From: an uncultured bacterium
GTDB lineage: Bacteria; Cyanobacteriota; Vampirovibrionia; Gastranaerophilales; Gastranaerophilaceae
Length of the DNA stretch: 64,000 nucleotides
NCBI GenBank assembly: GCA_947073645.1
Contig: CAMTMK010000005.1
Span: 31,977-95,976, forward strand
Direction of reading: 5' to 3'
Below are positions 36,843 to 47,655 of this stretch, piece after piece. Below the pieces are notes generated by a model. That model made no database searches, was not told the origin of the DNA, and was given only the letters and a program-made list of their open reading frames with translations. Each line of letters starts with the position of its first letter. Within the stretch, counting starts at the first letter, position 1. The position numbers and the translations under genes were made by a program.

Positions 36843-39800
36843 TATTTACCTAATCTGTAAGTGAAACCGGCTTGTAAGCCTACACCTGTTCTTCCTGCAT
36901 TTCTAAGTACAGCTTGGAAATATCCTGATGCTCGGTCTGTAAATTTCTTAGTGAAACCTATACCATATTGTATATAGCCTCTTTCCATTTCAAGCTGCGG
37001 CAAGTGAACATTACCTGCTCTACCGCCTGATGCACCGTTTACGTTATACATATATTGTAATGTTAAATATGCACTGAAGGTGTCTTTTTCCCATATGAAG
37101 TTAATTCCCGGTGCGATATTTACACCATGTAACATTCCAGACATCATACCCATTTGACCGAAATTAGAGTGCCAGTTTTGCTGTCCGAAGTAATTGTATG
37201 CTGCCATTAAGTTTGGCTGAATTACAAAATCTCTGTGAATTCTAATATTATATGATGCTTTTGCAGCAGTACCTGCAAAGTAGTTGAATGTCTCATCAGT
37301 ATGACCGTATACATCCATAGTATTTCCGTAAACTCCACCGTAAGCCATTGCACCTACAATGAAATTGTCTTTATACCAAGTTCCTAGGAAACCTGCCTGA
37401 CCACCATTTTGGTATTGGCTTACATTAGACCAATATTGGTGAGCGCCATTGTAACCTACGTATGCTGTCGGCATAAATTTCCAACCGTTTTTCAAGTCTT
37501 TTAAGCCGAAGTCAGCACCAATTAAAGTTCCATATGCGTTATTTCCGACATGTTTTAGTCCATTGTTCATTTGAAGATGTTCAAATGTACCGTAAGTTTT
37601 GTACCAAATACCGCCATCTTTTCTTGAATATTGGTAAGGGGCAAACAGCGGATCAGTTGATGCGTAGTGATTTGCCATTTTGCCGCCGTCTTCTTCTTTA
37701 AAGCTTGGCAGAACCATTGAGTGAGTAAATAACATATCATCAATGCTTAACTGGTTCATCCATTGAGAAACTGTTGCAACCTGTCCTCTGAATACTTGCG
37801 GATTGAATTTAACTAAATCAAGTGTGTAATTTGTTCCTGCACCTTTGTTTAATTGGTACCAGCCGATTGGTGAGAAGTTTGTTTTATCTGTAGTTTCTAT
37901 AGTTGCTTCTATAGGGTTTCCATCTTTATCAATAAATATATCACCAAGTTTAACATGTCTGTCGATAGGTGCATCATAGCCAAATACATCACCGAATAAT
38001 TTCCAATCATCAATTCGGATTGTACCATCGCCTGCTACGTTCCCTATAATGAATTTGTCACTATCGTTTCTTAGAGAGCTTCTGCCTAAGATATCAATAT
38101 TAAAGTTTGCTTGATTTTCTATACTTAAATTCTCAATATTTGCTCTGTTTAATTGAGAGTTCATAACATTAACTAAGCCGGATGATGTTAGGCTGTCTAG
38201 TGAAAATTCTGCATCTTTTGCTGATTTAACAATGAATGCTGAGTTCTCATCAATTATCATATCGCCGCCGCTTAATAAAGCATTGTCGATTGTAAGAGTT
38301 GAATTATCTTCGATTTTAATATCACCGCCTGTGATTGTACTATCAGAGTTTAGTGAAATTTTTGAAGCTTCGCTAAGATTTAATTCACCGTCTTCTTGTT
38401 TTAAGGAACCTGATGCATCTGTAACTCCTTTGGCATTAATTATACCGTTTTTGTTGTGGATGTGTCCGTTCCATTTATCCTTGCTGTCAAGGTTTAGAGT
38501 TAAGTTTTCTTCAAGGTTTAGAGTTGCGCCTTTTTGAATATCAAGTGCTACAGCATCTTTAATGTTACTGCCGTTGCTGATAGTCAGAACTGAACCTGAT
38601 AATAAATTCAGATTACCTGCATTTCCGACAACAAGAGCGCTTGCATCTTCAGTTTTGCCGTAATCAAGTGTACCGCCTTCTTCAAGAGTAATTTTTGCAC
38701 CTGATGCCAGTGTGTCATTATCGTTTATGGCAACGTAACCACCGTCAATAATTTTTATATTACCGCTTGTTTGAATAGCTACTTCTTGTTTTATATAGCT
38801 ACCGTCGCCTATAGTAAGGTTTAGGTTATCGACTATCAAATTACCGTTATCAGCGTGGAGAGTTCCCATTTCTTCGGTTGGAAGGCCTACTGTTAATGTA
38901 CTTGAATCATCTTTAAGTCCTTCTGTTCCAAGATTAATTGTACCTTTCCAAGTATCTCCTGTATTTAGTACAACGTTTCCGCCTTTAATGTTTAACTCAG
39001 CACCTTCTTCGATTGTTGTAGTAACTTCACCTTTGATTATACTGTCGCTTCCGATATTAAGTACACCTTTGTTTTCTACAAGTGTCAATTCTCCGCCTTC
39101 TGCAATAAGCTGGCTGTTTGAGGTAATATCTGCGATATTTAGTGAACCTGAGTTTAATGTAATACTGCCGTTCCAGTTATCATTTTGGTTAAGGTTTACG
39201 GTACCGCCTGCAATTTGCAATGAGCTGTTTTGTGCGAGATTAACTTGTGCTGTTTCATTGATAGTTCCTTGAATAAAGTTCAAGGTTGTACTTTCGTTTT
39301 TACCAATATTAATACTGCTGACAATTTCGCTACCGCTTACGCTTAACGTGTTGTTGCCGTTATCAACATTGATAGTTCCGCCAAGATTATTTTCTTGTGC
39401 AGAGATATTCAGTGTTGATGAATTTGAGATTTGTATAGTACCTTTATTGGTTATGTTGTTAACTGTAATATTTGCATTATCAATAACCTGGAATTGATTG
39501 TTATTTGTTACGTTCGCATTTGTCAGTGAAGCATCTGTACCTTTATTTATAAACGTTCCGTCATTGATAACAGTATTAGCTGTAATATCTTTATTGTTTA
39601 CAAATTGATTTTTATTTGTAATTTCAGATGCTGTAATTGTGTTGTTGTTTGTGAATTGACCATTGTTTATAATAGAGTTTTGCGTGATAGTTCCGTTATT
39701 TACACCTGTTTTGTTTACGGTGATTGAACCTGTATTATCAGCATCGGTAATATTACTGTTATTTTGGAATGTATTTGCAGTAATACTTCCTGTATTTGCC

Positions 39801-41752
39801 AATGTTTCGGCAACAGTTACTTCATCTTGATTAATTGTACCTGCGTTTGAACCTCCATTAATAACAATGTCGCCATTGCCTTTAATTGTTCCCGTGTTAT
39901 CAATAATTGCAGTAATTAATGCGCTATTTGTGATAGTTCCGCTGTTGTCTAACTTTTCAGAAACCGTCATGTCGGCAGAGTTTGTGAAATTACCACTGAT
40001 TGTAATATTGTTTTGGGTAATTCCTTTAGTATTTTCACCATTATTGATTACTAAATCACCTGCACCTGAAATTACAGCATTAGCTTTAAAGTTTCCGCTT
40101 GAAGTAATTGCTCCTGTGTTGTTTAGGTTTCCGCTGACAGTTATATTTTTTTGTGAAACAGTTCCTGAATTTGAGTGTTCATTAGAACCACTGCCAAGTG
40201 TTAAATTTCCTTCTCCTGTTATATTACCAGAGTTTGTGAATTTACCGTTTGAAGTGATGTCACCTGTATTAGTAATATTGTTGCCGTTATTTGTAAACTC
40301 ACCGTTAGCTGTAATCGTTTTTGTATTTTCAAAATCTCCGGTAACAGTAATATTTTTTTGAGTAATAGTACCGTTATTTTCTCCGCCTGAAATTGATATA
40401 TCACCATTACCTTTGATAGTTCCTGTGTTGTCAATAATTGCAGTAATTAAAGCGTTATTTGTAATAGTTCCGCTGTTGTCTAATTTTTCAGAAACAGTCA
40501 TGTTGGCAGAGTTTGTGAAATTACCGCTGATTGCAACATTGTTTTGAGTAATTGTTTTATCACTTGAACCTGATGTGATATTTAATGTGCCTGTACCGTC
40601 AATTACTGCATGGTTTGTAAATGTTGCATTTGAAGTAATTGTACCATTATTTGTAAAGGCATTGTTTAGCGTGACGTTGTTTTGTGTGATAGAACCTTCA
40701 TTTGTTCCGCCTGTAATTGTTATATTTCCGGCTCCGTCAATTTCGGCATCAGCAGAGTTTTTAATTTCAGCAATAATCATATTGCTAATATTAGTAATTT
40801 TGCCATCATTAGTTAAAATTTCATTAACTGTCATTTGCGCATTGTTGTCAAAGTTTCCGCTGATTGTAATGTTATTTTGAGTGATTCCTTTGGTATTTTC
40901 ACCGTCAGTGATTACTAAATCCCCTGCACCAGAAATTACAGCATTAGCTTTAAAATTACCGCTAGAAGTAATTGTTCCTGTGTTGTTTAGGTTTCCGCTG
41001 ACAGTTATATTTTTTTGTGAAACAGTTCCTGAATTTGTGTGTCCGTTAGAACCATTGCCAAGTGTTAAATTTCCTTCCCCTGTTATATTACCAGAGTTTG
41101 TAAATTCCCTGTTTGAAGTGATTTCACCATTGTTTGAGTATGTACCGTTTACGGTTACCTTATTTTGAACAATAGTACCATTATTTTCACCTTCATTAAT
41201 AATGAGATTACCTGTGCCTCTAATTTCGCCTGCATTATTCAGACTTTCAGAAGATGTTATATTGCCGTTATTATTGATTTTTCCGTTTATTGTTATATTG
41301 TTTTGGGAAATTGTTCCTGAATTTGTGTTATTGCTTAATTCGCTCCCGTTGATAGTAATTGAACCAGCACCAGTGATGTTACCGCTGTTGTTAAAGCCTG
41401 TATTTGCAATAATAGTATTACTGTTTTCAAAATCAGAAGTGATTTCAATAATAGCTTGTTCAATACTTCCGGCGTTAGAACCAGAACCGATTTTTAATTG
41501 ACCGGTTCCATCAATAGTGCCTGTCTGGCTGTTAATGAGTGTTTTAACATCAATTCCGCCATCTGGCAAAAGCCCATTGTTGGTAATTGAACCATTGTTA
41601 GTTAATGTGTTTACATTAATTAAATCATCTGTAGTCACTGAAGTTCCTGTCGGATATTCAATGTTAAAATCTCCTATAATGCCTGCTTCTGCAATATTCA
41701 TTACGCTAACTATTGCAGACAAGCATAATAATAGCTTAAATCTGTTTTTCAT
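36842..41752 (-). CDS. large repeat-rich autotransporter-like adhesin with C-terminal beta-barrel domain
   Basis: Signal-like N-terminus; many N/T/G-rich INGxFxNxGxITxN repeats; C-terminal ~320 aa alternating barrel-like sequence ending in AGFTYRLGK. Confidence 0.88.
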   Translation of the reverse strand: MKNRFKLLLCLSAIVSVMNIAEAGIIGDFNIEYPTGTSVTTDDLINVNTLTNNGSITNNGLLPDGGIDVKTLINSQTGTIDGTGQLKIGSGSNAGSIEQAIIEITSDFENSNTIIANTGFNNSGNITGAGSITINGSELSNNTNSGTISQNNITINGKINNNGNITSSESLNNAGEIRGTGNLIINEGENNGTIVQNKVTVNGTYSNNGEITSNREFTNSGNITGEGNLTLGNGSNGHTNSGTVSQKNITVSGNLNNTGTITSSGNFKANAVISGAGDLVITDGENTKGITQNNITISGNFDNNAQMTVNEILTNDGKITNISNMIIAEIKNSADAEIDGAGNITITGGTNEGSITQNNVTLNNAFTNNGTITSNATFTNHAVIDGTGTLNITSGSSDKTITQNNVAISGNFTNSANMTVSEKLDNSGTITNNALITAIIDNTGTIKGNGDISISGGENNGTITQKNITVTGDFENTKTITANGEFTNNGNNITNTGDITSNGKFTNSGNITGEGNLTLGSGSNEHSNSGTVSQKNITVSGNLNNTGAITSSGNFKANAVISGAGDLVINNGENTKGITQNNITISGNFTNSADMTVSEKLDNSGTITNSALITAIIDNTGTIKGNGDIVINGGSNAGTINQDEVTVAETLANTGSITANTFQNNSNITDADNTGSITVNKTGVNNGTITQNSIINNGQFTNNNTITASEITNKNQFVNNKDITANTVINDGTFINKGTDASLTNANVTNNNQFQVIDNANITVNNITNKGTIQISNSSTLNISAQENNLGGTINVDNGNNTLSVSGSEIVSSINIGKNESTTLNFIQGTINETAQVNLAQNSSLQIAGGTVNLNQNDNWNGSITLNSGSLNIADITSNSQLIAEGGELTLVENKGVLNIGSDSIIKGEVTTTIEEGAELNIKGGNVVLNTGDTWKGTINLGTEGLKDDSSTLTVGLPTEEMGTLHADNGNLIVDNLNLTIGDGSYIKQEVAIQTSGNIKIIDGGYVAINDNDTLASGAKITLEEGGTLDYGKTEDASALVVGNAGNLNLLSGSVLTISNGSNIKDAVALDIQKGATLNLEENLTLNLDSKDKWNGHIHNKNGIINAKGVTDASGSLKQEDGELNLSEASKISLNSDSTITGGDIKIEDNSTLTIDNALLSGGDMIIDENSAFIVKSAKDAEFSLDSLTSSGLVNVMNSQLNRANIENLSIENQANFNIDILGRSSLRNDSDKFIIGNVAGDGTIRIDDWKLFGDVFGYDAPIDRHVKLGDIFIDKDGNPIEATIETTDKTNFSPIGWYQLNKGAGTNYTLDLVKFNPQVFRGQVATVSQWMNQLSIDDMLFTHSMVLPSFKEEDGGKMANHYASTDPLFAPYQYSRKDGGIWYKTYGTFEHLQMNNGLKHVGNNAYGTLIGADFGLKDLKNGWKFMPTAYVGYNGAHQYWSNVSQYQNGGQAGFLGTWYKDNFIVGAMAYGGVYGNTMDVYGHTDETFNYFAGTAAKASYNIRIHRDFVIQPNLMAAYNYFGQQNWHSNFGQMGMMSGMLHGVNIAPGINFIWEKDTFSAYLTLQYMYNVNGASGGRAGNVHLPQLEMERGYIQYGIGFTKKFTDRASGYFQAVLRNAGRTGVGLQAGFTYRLGK
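39890..41110 (-). repeat. segmental duplications within adhesin repeat domain
   Basis: ~260-bp segment near 40,860-41,110 recurs nearly identically near 40,005-40,255; ~110-bp segment 40,430-40,540 recurs at ~39,890-40,000. Confidence 0.85.
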
Positions 41753-41849
41753 TAGTACTTAATACTCCAAATTCTTCTTAATTCAACAATATTATTGTAT
41801 CTTAAGAAGAATTTGAGGTTAATAATTTATGAAGATTTTTTAAAAAATT

Positions 41850-42476
41850 TTAAGATTCTTTTAAATGTTTGACATGTTTGTAAATATAAAGCACGCCGAG
41901 AATTCCAAAAATCACAACAATTGCTATGTCAAATTTATGCCATATATGTTTAAATGCTTCCATGTTCTGCCCCATTTTTACACCGACATATACAAGCAAG
42001 TAGCTCCATACAAGCGAACCTAAAAATGTCAGAGTGAAAAATATTCGTTTTTTTGCGCGTAAAATTCCTGCCGGAAGTGAGATGAAAGTTCTTACGACAG
42101 GAAGCATTCTGCAAATAAAAAATGCCCAATCCCCGTATTTTTCAACCCATTTGTCCGCTTCTTCAAGGTCTTTGTGAGAAACAAGAAAATATTTTCCATA
42201 TTTTTCAACGAATTTTCTTCCGCCAAAGTATCCCAAATAGTATGAAGGGATTGAACCTAATACGCATCCGAATGCTCCGGCGAGTGCGGCAATGTGAAAG
42301 TTCATTTCACCTTTGCTCACGATGTAGCCTGCAAATGGTAGTATTGCTTCACTGGGAAGTGGGATGTTGCAAGATTCTATTGCCATAAGAAGGCTTATGC
42401 CCCAAGGTCCCATAACGTTGATTACGTGTTCTATAAAATTAATTAAAAATGCTAAAATTGTGTTGATAAATTCCAT
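41850..42476 (-). CDS. DedA family membrane protein
   Basis: GPWGISLLMAIESCNIPLPSEAILPFAGYIV...YYLGYFGGRKFVEKYGKY...FFICRMLPVVRTFISLPAGI. Confidence 0.95.
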   Translation of the reverse strand: MEFINTILAFLINFIEHVINVMGPWGISLLMAIESCNIPLPSEAILPFAGYIVSKGEMNFHIAALAGAFGCVLGSIPSYYLGYFGGRKFVEKYGKYFLVSHKDLEEADKWVEKYGDWAFFICRMLPVVRTFISLPAGILRAKKRIFFTLTFLGSLVWSYLLVYVGVKMGQNMEAFKHIWHKFDIAIVVIFGILGVLYIYKHVKHLKES

Positions 42477-42479
42477 TTT

Positions 42480-44204
42480 TTATTCCTTTAATAACTTTTC
42501 AGCCAATTCTGATTCTGTTCTACCGTTTAATGTTTTATTTATTTTTTGAAGCTTTTGAGCAATAAGTTCTAAATTTTCTGTCCAAATAAAGTTGTCTAAA
42601 ACATATTTTTCAGCTTTGTCAAAATCACCTTCAATCTGTATTCTGACAATTTCTGATAACATTTCTTTTGCAATTGGAACAACTTTATCTATGTTAACGT
42701 GAATTTTGCTGTCAATGATATCGTATGCACCACGTTCTGAAAAATATTTGTTTTGCATTACTGTACGAACTCTGTGGGCTTGGCTCAAAGTCGGCTTGGA
42801 TTTTAAGAAGTTGTCTGCAATTGTTGTTACGATAATTTGTTTACGTTGTTCTTCTGTGTACATACCAAGTTCTGTGAGCAAATCTACGAATGCCAACGCA
42901 CCCATATCAGCTTTGTTTTCTTCAATGATGTTTCTATATTTGCCAAGAGTTTCGCAAGCTTTTTTAGGTCCGAGTGAGTGCGCATTTTCATGCCCGATTG
43001 TGAACCAGTGATCTGCTTCATCTAAATAATATTGATGTTGTTCTTTATCTAAAATTTCATCTAAACGTTCTTGAAGTTTTTTCGTATCGCTTATAAAGCG
43101 GATTTGTCTGTGATAAACGTTACGTCTGCCGCCACCTATTGTAAGCGATAACTTATCGTCATTTGGAAGATTTTCCGCCAAAGTAATTCCGCCTCTGTAT
43201 TCTCCGACATCGCCTGTAACAGCTACCAAATCAACATCAACCATAGTTTGTTTTGCATCCTGATTAGGGTTGATATTTTGTTCATATTCATCACTGAACG
43301 GCATGTTTTGCGCAAGTGTCGGAAGATACTGTTTGATTGCCATTAAAGCTTCTGTCCCTTTTTTATTTACAATACCTACACGTCCGCCTAAAAAATCCTT
43401 AGGAATAGGTGAAATTCCATGTTTTTCCAAAAGTTCTGATAATTCTTTATTCTCAACGATTGTACCTGTCATTTCGTCTTCGTAGTTTTCACGGGTAATT
43501 GTAAATTCAAGCGGTGTATCTTGCAATGTTGCCCATTTTTTATCAGCGTAAGCATCAAGCATCGGGTCAGCCTCTCTCAAAGCTTTTGCCTGTAATTTCA
43601 AATATTCGTTAAAATCAGCATTTGTTGAAACTTTAGAAGCAAGTTCCAATTCGTCCGCCATTTTGGAGAAATCTTCTTTGAATTTGTCGATGTAGTCTGT
43701 GCCTTTAAGATATTCACCGTCTCTTTCGATAACTGAGCGTTGCGTCAAGATTTTCTTTACATCTTCGGTTTTACCTTCATTTAACATTTTTGTTAAAATG
43801 TTGTGAAATTCCTCTTTGGATAAATCCTCTGGGTAAACGCCTTTGCCTGGCATTTCAACTATCCCTTTTGCAAGATTAATCTTATTTGACATTGTGTCAA
43901 TCGCGTTTATACCTTTTTGAGCATCAAAAAGAATTTTTGTGAGTTCTGCCTGTTTGTTACCGTTTGCAATTTCTTTATCTAAAAATGCTTTAAATTCTAA
44001 ATTGTGATGGCAGTCAATCTGCATATTAATTTTTTCTAATATATAAGCCGCTTTTACAAGGTGTTTTAAAGCTTCCTTGTCGCCTTCAGCAAGTTCAAGA
44101 TATTCGGGCGCATCGGCTTTAAGCATTTTTTTAGTCATTAAGTAATCTTTATGTGTACGTTTTTCCAATTCTTCCATGGAAAGATTAAATTCAAACTCTC
44201 TCAT
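42480..44204 (-). CDS. dipeptidyl-peptidase III (M49)-like metallopeptidase homologue
   Basis: HENAH (HExxH) in WFTIGHENAHSLGP and downstream EENKADMGAL. Confidence 0.65.
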   Translation of the reverse strand: MREFEFNLSMEELEKRTHKDYLMTKKMLKADAPEYLELAEGDKEALKHLVKAAYILEKINMQIDCHHNLEFKAFLDKEIANGNKQAELTKILFDAQKGINAIDTMSNKINLAKGIVEMPGKGVYPEDLSKEEFHNILTKMLNEGKTEDVKKILTQRSVIERDGEYLKGTDYIDKFKEDFSKMADELELASKVSTNADFNEYLKLQAKALREADPMLDAYADKKWATLQDTPLEFTITRENYEDEMTGTIVENKELSELLEKHGISPIPKDFLGGRVGIVNKKGTEALMAIKQYLPTLAQNMPFSDEYEQNINPNQDAKQTMVDVDLVAVTGDVGEYRGGITLAENLPNDDKLSLTIGGGRRNVYHRQIRFISDTKKLQERLDEILDKEQHQYYLDEADHWFTIGHENAHSLGPKKACETLGKYRNIIEENKADMGALAFVDLLTELGMYTEEQRKQIIVTTIADNFLKSKPTLSQAHRVRTVMQNKYFSERGAYDIIDSKIHVNIDKVVPIAKEMLSEIVRIQIEGDFDKAEKYVLDNFIWTENLELIAQKLQKINKTLNGRTESELAEKLLKE

Positions 44205-44375
44205 ATAAATTCTCCTTTTTTCTTTTATAATAGCATAAATTAGTGTAAAAATCACCTTATTTAGTTTTGTAAAATCTTTGCGGTTCGCGGGTTGCGGGCA
44301 CTTGAGAAATATGTTAAAATGTGCTACAATAGTAGTAGGAAGTTCCTTTTATATTATTAAAAAGGTTTCCGACGA

Positions 44376-45695
44376 GTGTTATTCCCCGCACCACTCTTAA
44401 ATCAAAAAGGTATCCGGTTACATAATCTTGGTGACGATATGGATACGATTATTTTTAATGAAAAAGATTATAAAAAGATGATTGAAACAGCAGTTAATGT
44501 TTCAGTTATCGGGGTTTTAATTTTGTGTCAGGGGCTATTGCCGTTACACGCGGGTAATGTGAGAGTCGCGCAGGTTACAGCTCCTGACTTTGATACAGGA
44601 CAGATAAAGATGCGGATTTTAAATGAGTTTTCTCCAGAAGTCCGCAGGCAAAATTTTGATACAATGGTCAGAAATAAATATCCTAAAGCAGTTATAACAG
44701 ATGTAACAAGCGGGGTAAAGCATGTCAAACTTACAAAATATTATTCAGGTAGACCCGTAAAAATTAATGTTGTAGAAGTCGATATGAAGTTGGCGAAGGA
44801 TTTGGAACTTACCCCCGCTTTGTCTTCAAATCAAACACTCAAAAGTAGAAGAACAATTTCAGCGATTGCTAAGAATAATAATGCTGTAGTAGCTTTAAAC
44901 GGTACATACTTTAAGCCTCAAACAGGCGTTCCTCTCGGAACTTTAATGATTAATAAAAAAATGTACACAGGTCCTATTTATGACAGGGTTGCAATGGGAA
45001 TTTTCGATAACGGTTTTGATATTGCCCGTGTTCAGCTTAACGCAACTGTAAAAGGAAGCGGACAAACAATAAAAGTTGATAATATCAATCAGCCGAGAAT
45101 GCTTTCAACATACGTTCTTGCCTATACTCCGGATTGGGGCAAAACTTCTCCCTATGCCCCTAAATATGGTATGAACCTGCTTGTTGAAGATAACATAATT
45201 ACAAAAGCTTCTGCAAATCCAATTGAAATCCCTGAAAACGGTTTTGTAATCTCAGGCCCTAAAAGTGTTTTGGAGTCATTATTAGATAAAAAAGATGCAA
45301 AATTAACTATAAATACTATGCCTGAATGGAAAAATGTAAAACATATTATAAGCGGAGGGCCATATCTTGTTAAAGATGAGGAAGTTTTCGTCGATATGAC
45401 TGCTCAAAAACTCGGTGCAATCGGAGGAAGAAACCCCAGAAGCGCAATCGGTTATACAGCTGATAACAACTTAATTCTTGTCGCTGTTGACGGAAGGGAA
45501 GGTAGTTCAATAGGTATGACCTTAATGGAGCTTGCACAATTTATGAAACAAATCGGCTGTACAAATGCAATGAACCTTGACGGCGGCGGTTCAACAGTTA
45601 TGTACGTTAACGGTCAAGTTGTAAATAATCCGCATCAAAAAGGCGGTATTCCGCTTTCAAATGCAATAATTTTATCATCAACTAACGACGACTGA
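44376..45695 (+). CDS. phosphodiester glycosidase (NAGPA-domain) family protein
   Basis: VVALNGTYFKPQTGVPLGTLMIN...GGPYLVKD...RNPRSAIGYTADNNLILVAVDGR...NLDGGGSTVMYVNGQVVN; start may be 44439. Confidence 0.88.
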   Translation: MLFPAPLLNQKGIRLHNLGDDMDTIIFNEKDYKKMIETAVNVSVIGVLILCQGLLPLHAGNVRVAQVTAPDFDTGQIKMRILNEFSPEVRRQNFDTMVRNKYPKAVITDVTSGVKHVKLTKYYSGRPVKINVVEVDMKLAKDLELTPALSSNQTLKSRRTISAIAKNNNAVVALNGTYFKPQTGVPLGTLMINKKMYTGPIYDRVAMGIFDNGFDIARVQLNATVKGSGQTIKVDNINQPRMLSTYVLAYTPDWGKTSPYAPKYGMNLLVEDNIITKASANPIEIPENGFVISGPKSVLESLLDKKDAKLTINTMPEWKNVKHIISGGPYLVKDEEVFVDMTAQKLGAIGGRNPRSAIGYTADNNLILVAVDGREGSSIGMTLMELAQFMKQIGCTNAMNLDGGGSTVMYVNGQVVNNPHQKGGIPLSNAIILSSTNDD

Positions 45696-46089
45696 TATTT
45701 TGACCGATAATGTCTGAAATCCAGGGAATGTAACTGAATTTACCTATAAATGATGTTCCTGCAAGGTAAATTAATACAGAATAAATTACGATTTGTATTA
45801 ATGAATATCCGAATAGCAGCGGCATGTTAAGCAAAAATGCGATTTGCGCAACAAGTTTGTTTATTAACGGGATGAAGCTTAATATGTTTGAAACAAATCC
45901 AATAAAGAGCGACAATACCGTAAATCCCAGCGAAATAAATATTGATTGAAATATATGATATTGTAAGAAAGGTTTCAATCTCGCATTTGTAAACAAACTT
46001 ACAATAAGCCAAATAAAACCAGCCATTCCCATTGTTAAATAAGAAAGCGATGCTACAATTCTTTCAATCATACTAGGCATTTCGCGCAT
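45682..46089 (-). CDS. small multi-TM protein, Tic20-like (tentative)
   Basis: IERIVASLSYLTMGMAGFIWLIVSLFTNARLKPFLQYHIFQSIFISL. Confidence 0.55.
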   Translation of the reverse strand: MREMPSMIERIVASLSYLTMGMAGFIWLIVSLFTNARLKPFLQYHIFQSIFISLGFTVLSLFIGFVSNILSFIPLINKLVAQIAFLLNMPLLFGYSLIQIVIYSVLIYLAGTSFIGKFSYIPWISDIIGQNISRR

Positions 46090-47171
46090 TATGCTCTCCT
46101 GTTGTCAATGTATTCGTCAAGAACTTGTGTATAAACAAGTCTGTACTCATCATTTTCGGGTGCAATATTTATTGATGAACGATAAGAAGAAATAGCTTCT
46201 TCAATTTCACCTTTCAAGTAATGCGCATTACCTAACAGCATATATGTTTCTGCACTGTTTGGCTTTAATCTTAAACATTCTCTGTATAAATCAACAGCCA
46301 AATCCAAGAAATTAAAGTTTGTATAAAGGTTTGCAAGTAATGTTTGGGCATTAATTTCATTAGGATTGATGATTGCTGCACGTTTATACATTTCAACAGC
46401 CATGTCATATTCGCCAAATTCTGAAAGTGCAATCGCATAACAAATATAAGCTTTGTAATTATCACCTTCCATTTTTAAGGCTTTTTCAAAATAGTTGTAT
46501 GCTTTTTCACGCTCTTTCATCAATGTTAAAGTGTTACCTATACAGATTGCAACTATTTTGTTATCAGGATTCAATACAAATACTTTTTTATATAGTTCTA
46601 GTGCTGTTTCATAATCAAATAACTTAAAACAAACATTACCCATGTCAATTAAGGCTGTAAGATTCTCAGGGTCAAGCGATAAAGCTTTTTCATAATAAGC
46701 TTTTGATTCAATATAATCTTCGTTATCCTGATATAAAAGCGCAATAGCATTGTAAATTTCAGGGTTTGTTGAGTTTAAGTCAATAGCTCTGTTGTAATAG
46801 AAAAGTGCTTTTGGGAAGTTTTTCCATTCAGCAAAAACGTTACCCATGTTGTAATAAATCAAAAAGTTTTTAGGATTAACTTCTAATGCTCTATTGTAAT
46901 AAGAAAGAGATTTTCTGAAATCTTTTTCATAAAACCACATAGTTCCCATTCCCACTAATGCCTGAATATCATCAGGTTTTATTGTTAAAAGACTTTCTAA
47001 TACTGACATAACTTTGTCATAATCTTCGATTTGAAGATAAAGTTCTGACAATTTGTGGTAATTTTCCACATTCTGCGGGTCTTTAGCCATTGCTAATACT
47101 AATTCGTTAATTTGATTATTAATTTCTTCTCTACTCATTGTTATTTTTCCTAAAATACTCTCCTGTATCAT
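46089..47171 (-). CDS. TPR repeat protein
   Basis: multiple TPR units (A..YYNRALEVNPKNFLIYYNMGNVF). Confidence 0.92.
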   Translation of the reverse strand: MIQESILGKITMSREEINNQINELVLAMAKDPQNVENYHKLSELYLQIEDYDKVMSVLESLLTIKPDDIQALVGMGTMWFYEKDFRKSLSYYNRALEVNPKNFLIYYNMGNVFAEWKNFPKALFYYNRAIDLNSTNPEIYNAIALLYQDNEDYIESKAYYEKALSLDPENLTALIDMGNVCFKLFDYETALELYKKVFVLNPDNKIVAICIGNTLTLMKEREKAYNYFEKALKMEGDNYKAYICYAIALSEFGEYDMAVEMYKRAAIINPNEINAQTLLANLYTNFNFLDLAVDLYRECLRLKPNSAETYMLLGNAHYLKGEIEEAISSYRSSINIAPENDEYRLVYTQVLDEYIDNRRA

Positions 47172-47221
47172 AATTCTACACTATTTTTAAGATTTTGCAA
47201 TAATGTAAAGTTACATAAAGA

Positions 47222-47246
47222 AAAAGCCCCTCAAAAAGGAGCTCGT
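47222..47246 (-). terminator. terminator after rsfS-like gene
   Basis: AGCTCC-ttttTGA-GGGGCT followed by T tract on minus strand. Confidence 0.6.
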
Positions 47247-47253
47247 TACGTTA

Positions 47254-47646
47254 TTAAAATTCTCTGTAATCTTTTGAAAGTTCTTTCCATTCGCTTTCTG
47301 AAATACTGAAAGCATTACTCCAGAACTTCTCGATTGCATAAGTTTCGCGTTCATCTCTGTGCAGAATATGAACGATTACATCGCCGTAATCAAGTAAGTT
47401 CCAGCGGTTTTTGGCATCGTTTTCCATTCTGATAGGTGAACGTTCAAAAAATTCTTTAATTTTTTCTTTTGTATTGTTCATCAAAGCTTTTACCTGCGGA
47501 GTAGAATCTCCCGTAACGATTACAAAATAATCCGCTAATGATGAAACATTGCTAATATTTAAAATTGTAATATCTTTTCCTAACTTGTCATCAAGTGTTC
47601 CTGCAATAATACAGGCAAGTTCTTTTGAATCTATATCTTTTGTCAT
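47254..47646 (-). CDS. rsfS: ribosome silencing factor
   Basis: DKLGKDITILNISNVSSLADYFVIVTGDSTPQVKAL...WNLLDYGDVIVHILHRDERETYAIEKFW. Confidence 0.95.
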   Translation of the reverse strand: MTKDIDSKELACIIAGTLDDKLGKDITILNISNVSSLADYFVIVTGDSTPQVKALMNNTKEKIKEFFERSPIRMENDAKNRWNLLDYGDVIVHILHRDERETYAIEKFWSNAFSISESEWKELSKDYREF

Positions 47647-47655
47647 AATTTTTCC

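Noticed and set aside
38232-41762. Multiple plus-strand ORFs (e.g. 39867-40361, 40575-40880, 41202-41501)
   Set aside because: Antisense to the repeat-rich adhesin; hydrophobic V/I/L/P-rich translations are mirror images of its N/T/G repeats, so they are compositional artefacts.
44276-44440. Riboswitch (c-di-AMP/c-di-GMP type) upstream of the NAGPA-domain gene
   Set aside because: A GAGTG/CACTC hairpin and GTATCC/GGATAC pairing exist, but conserved riboswitch core motifs were not recognised and the region may be coding from the GTG at 44376.
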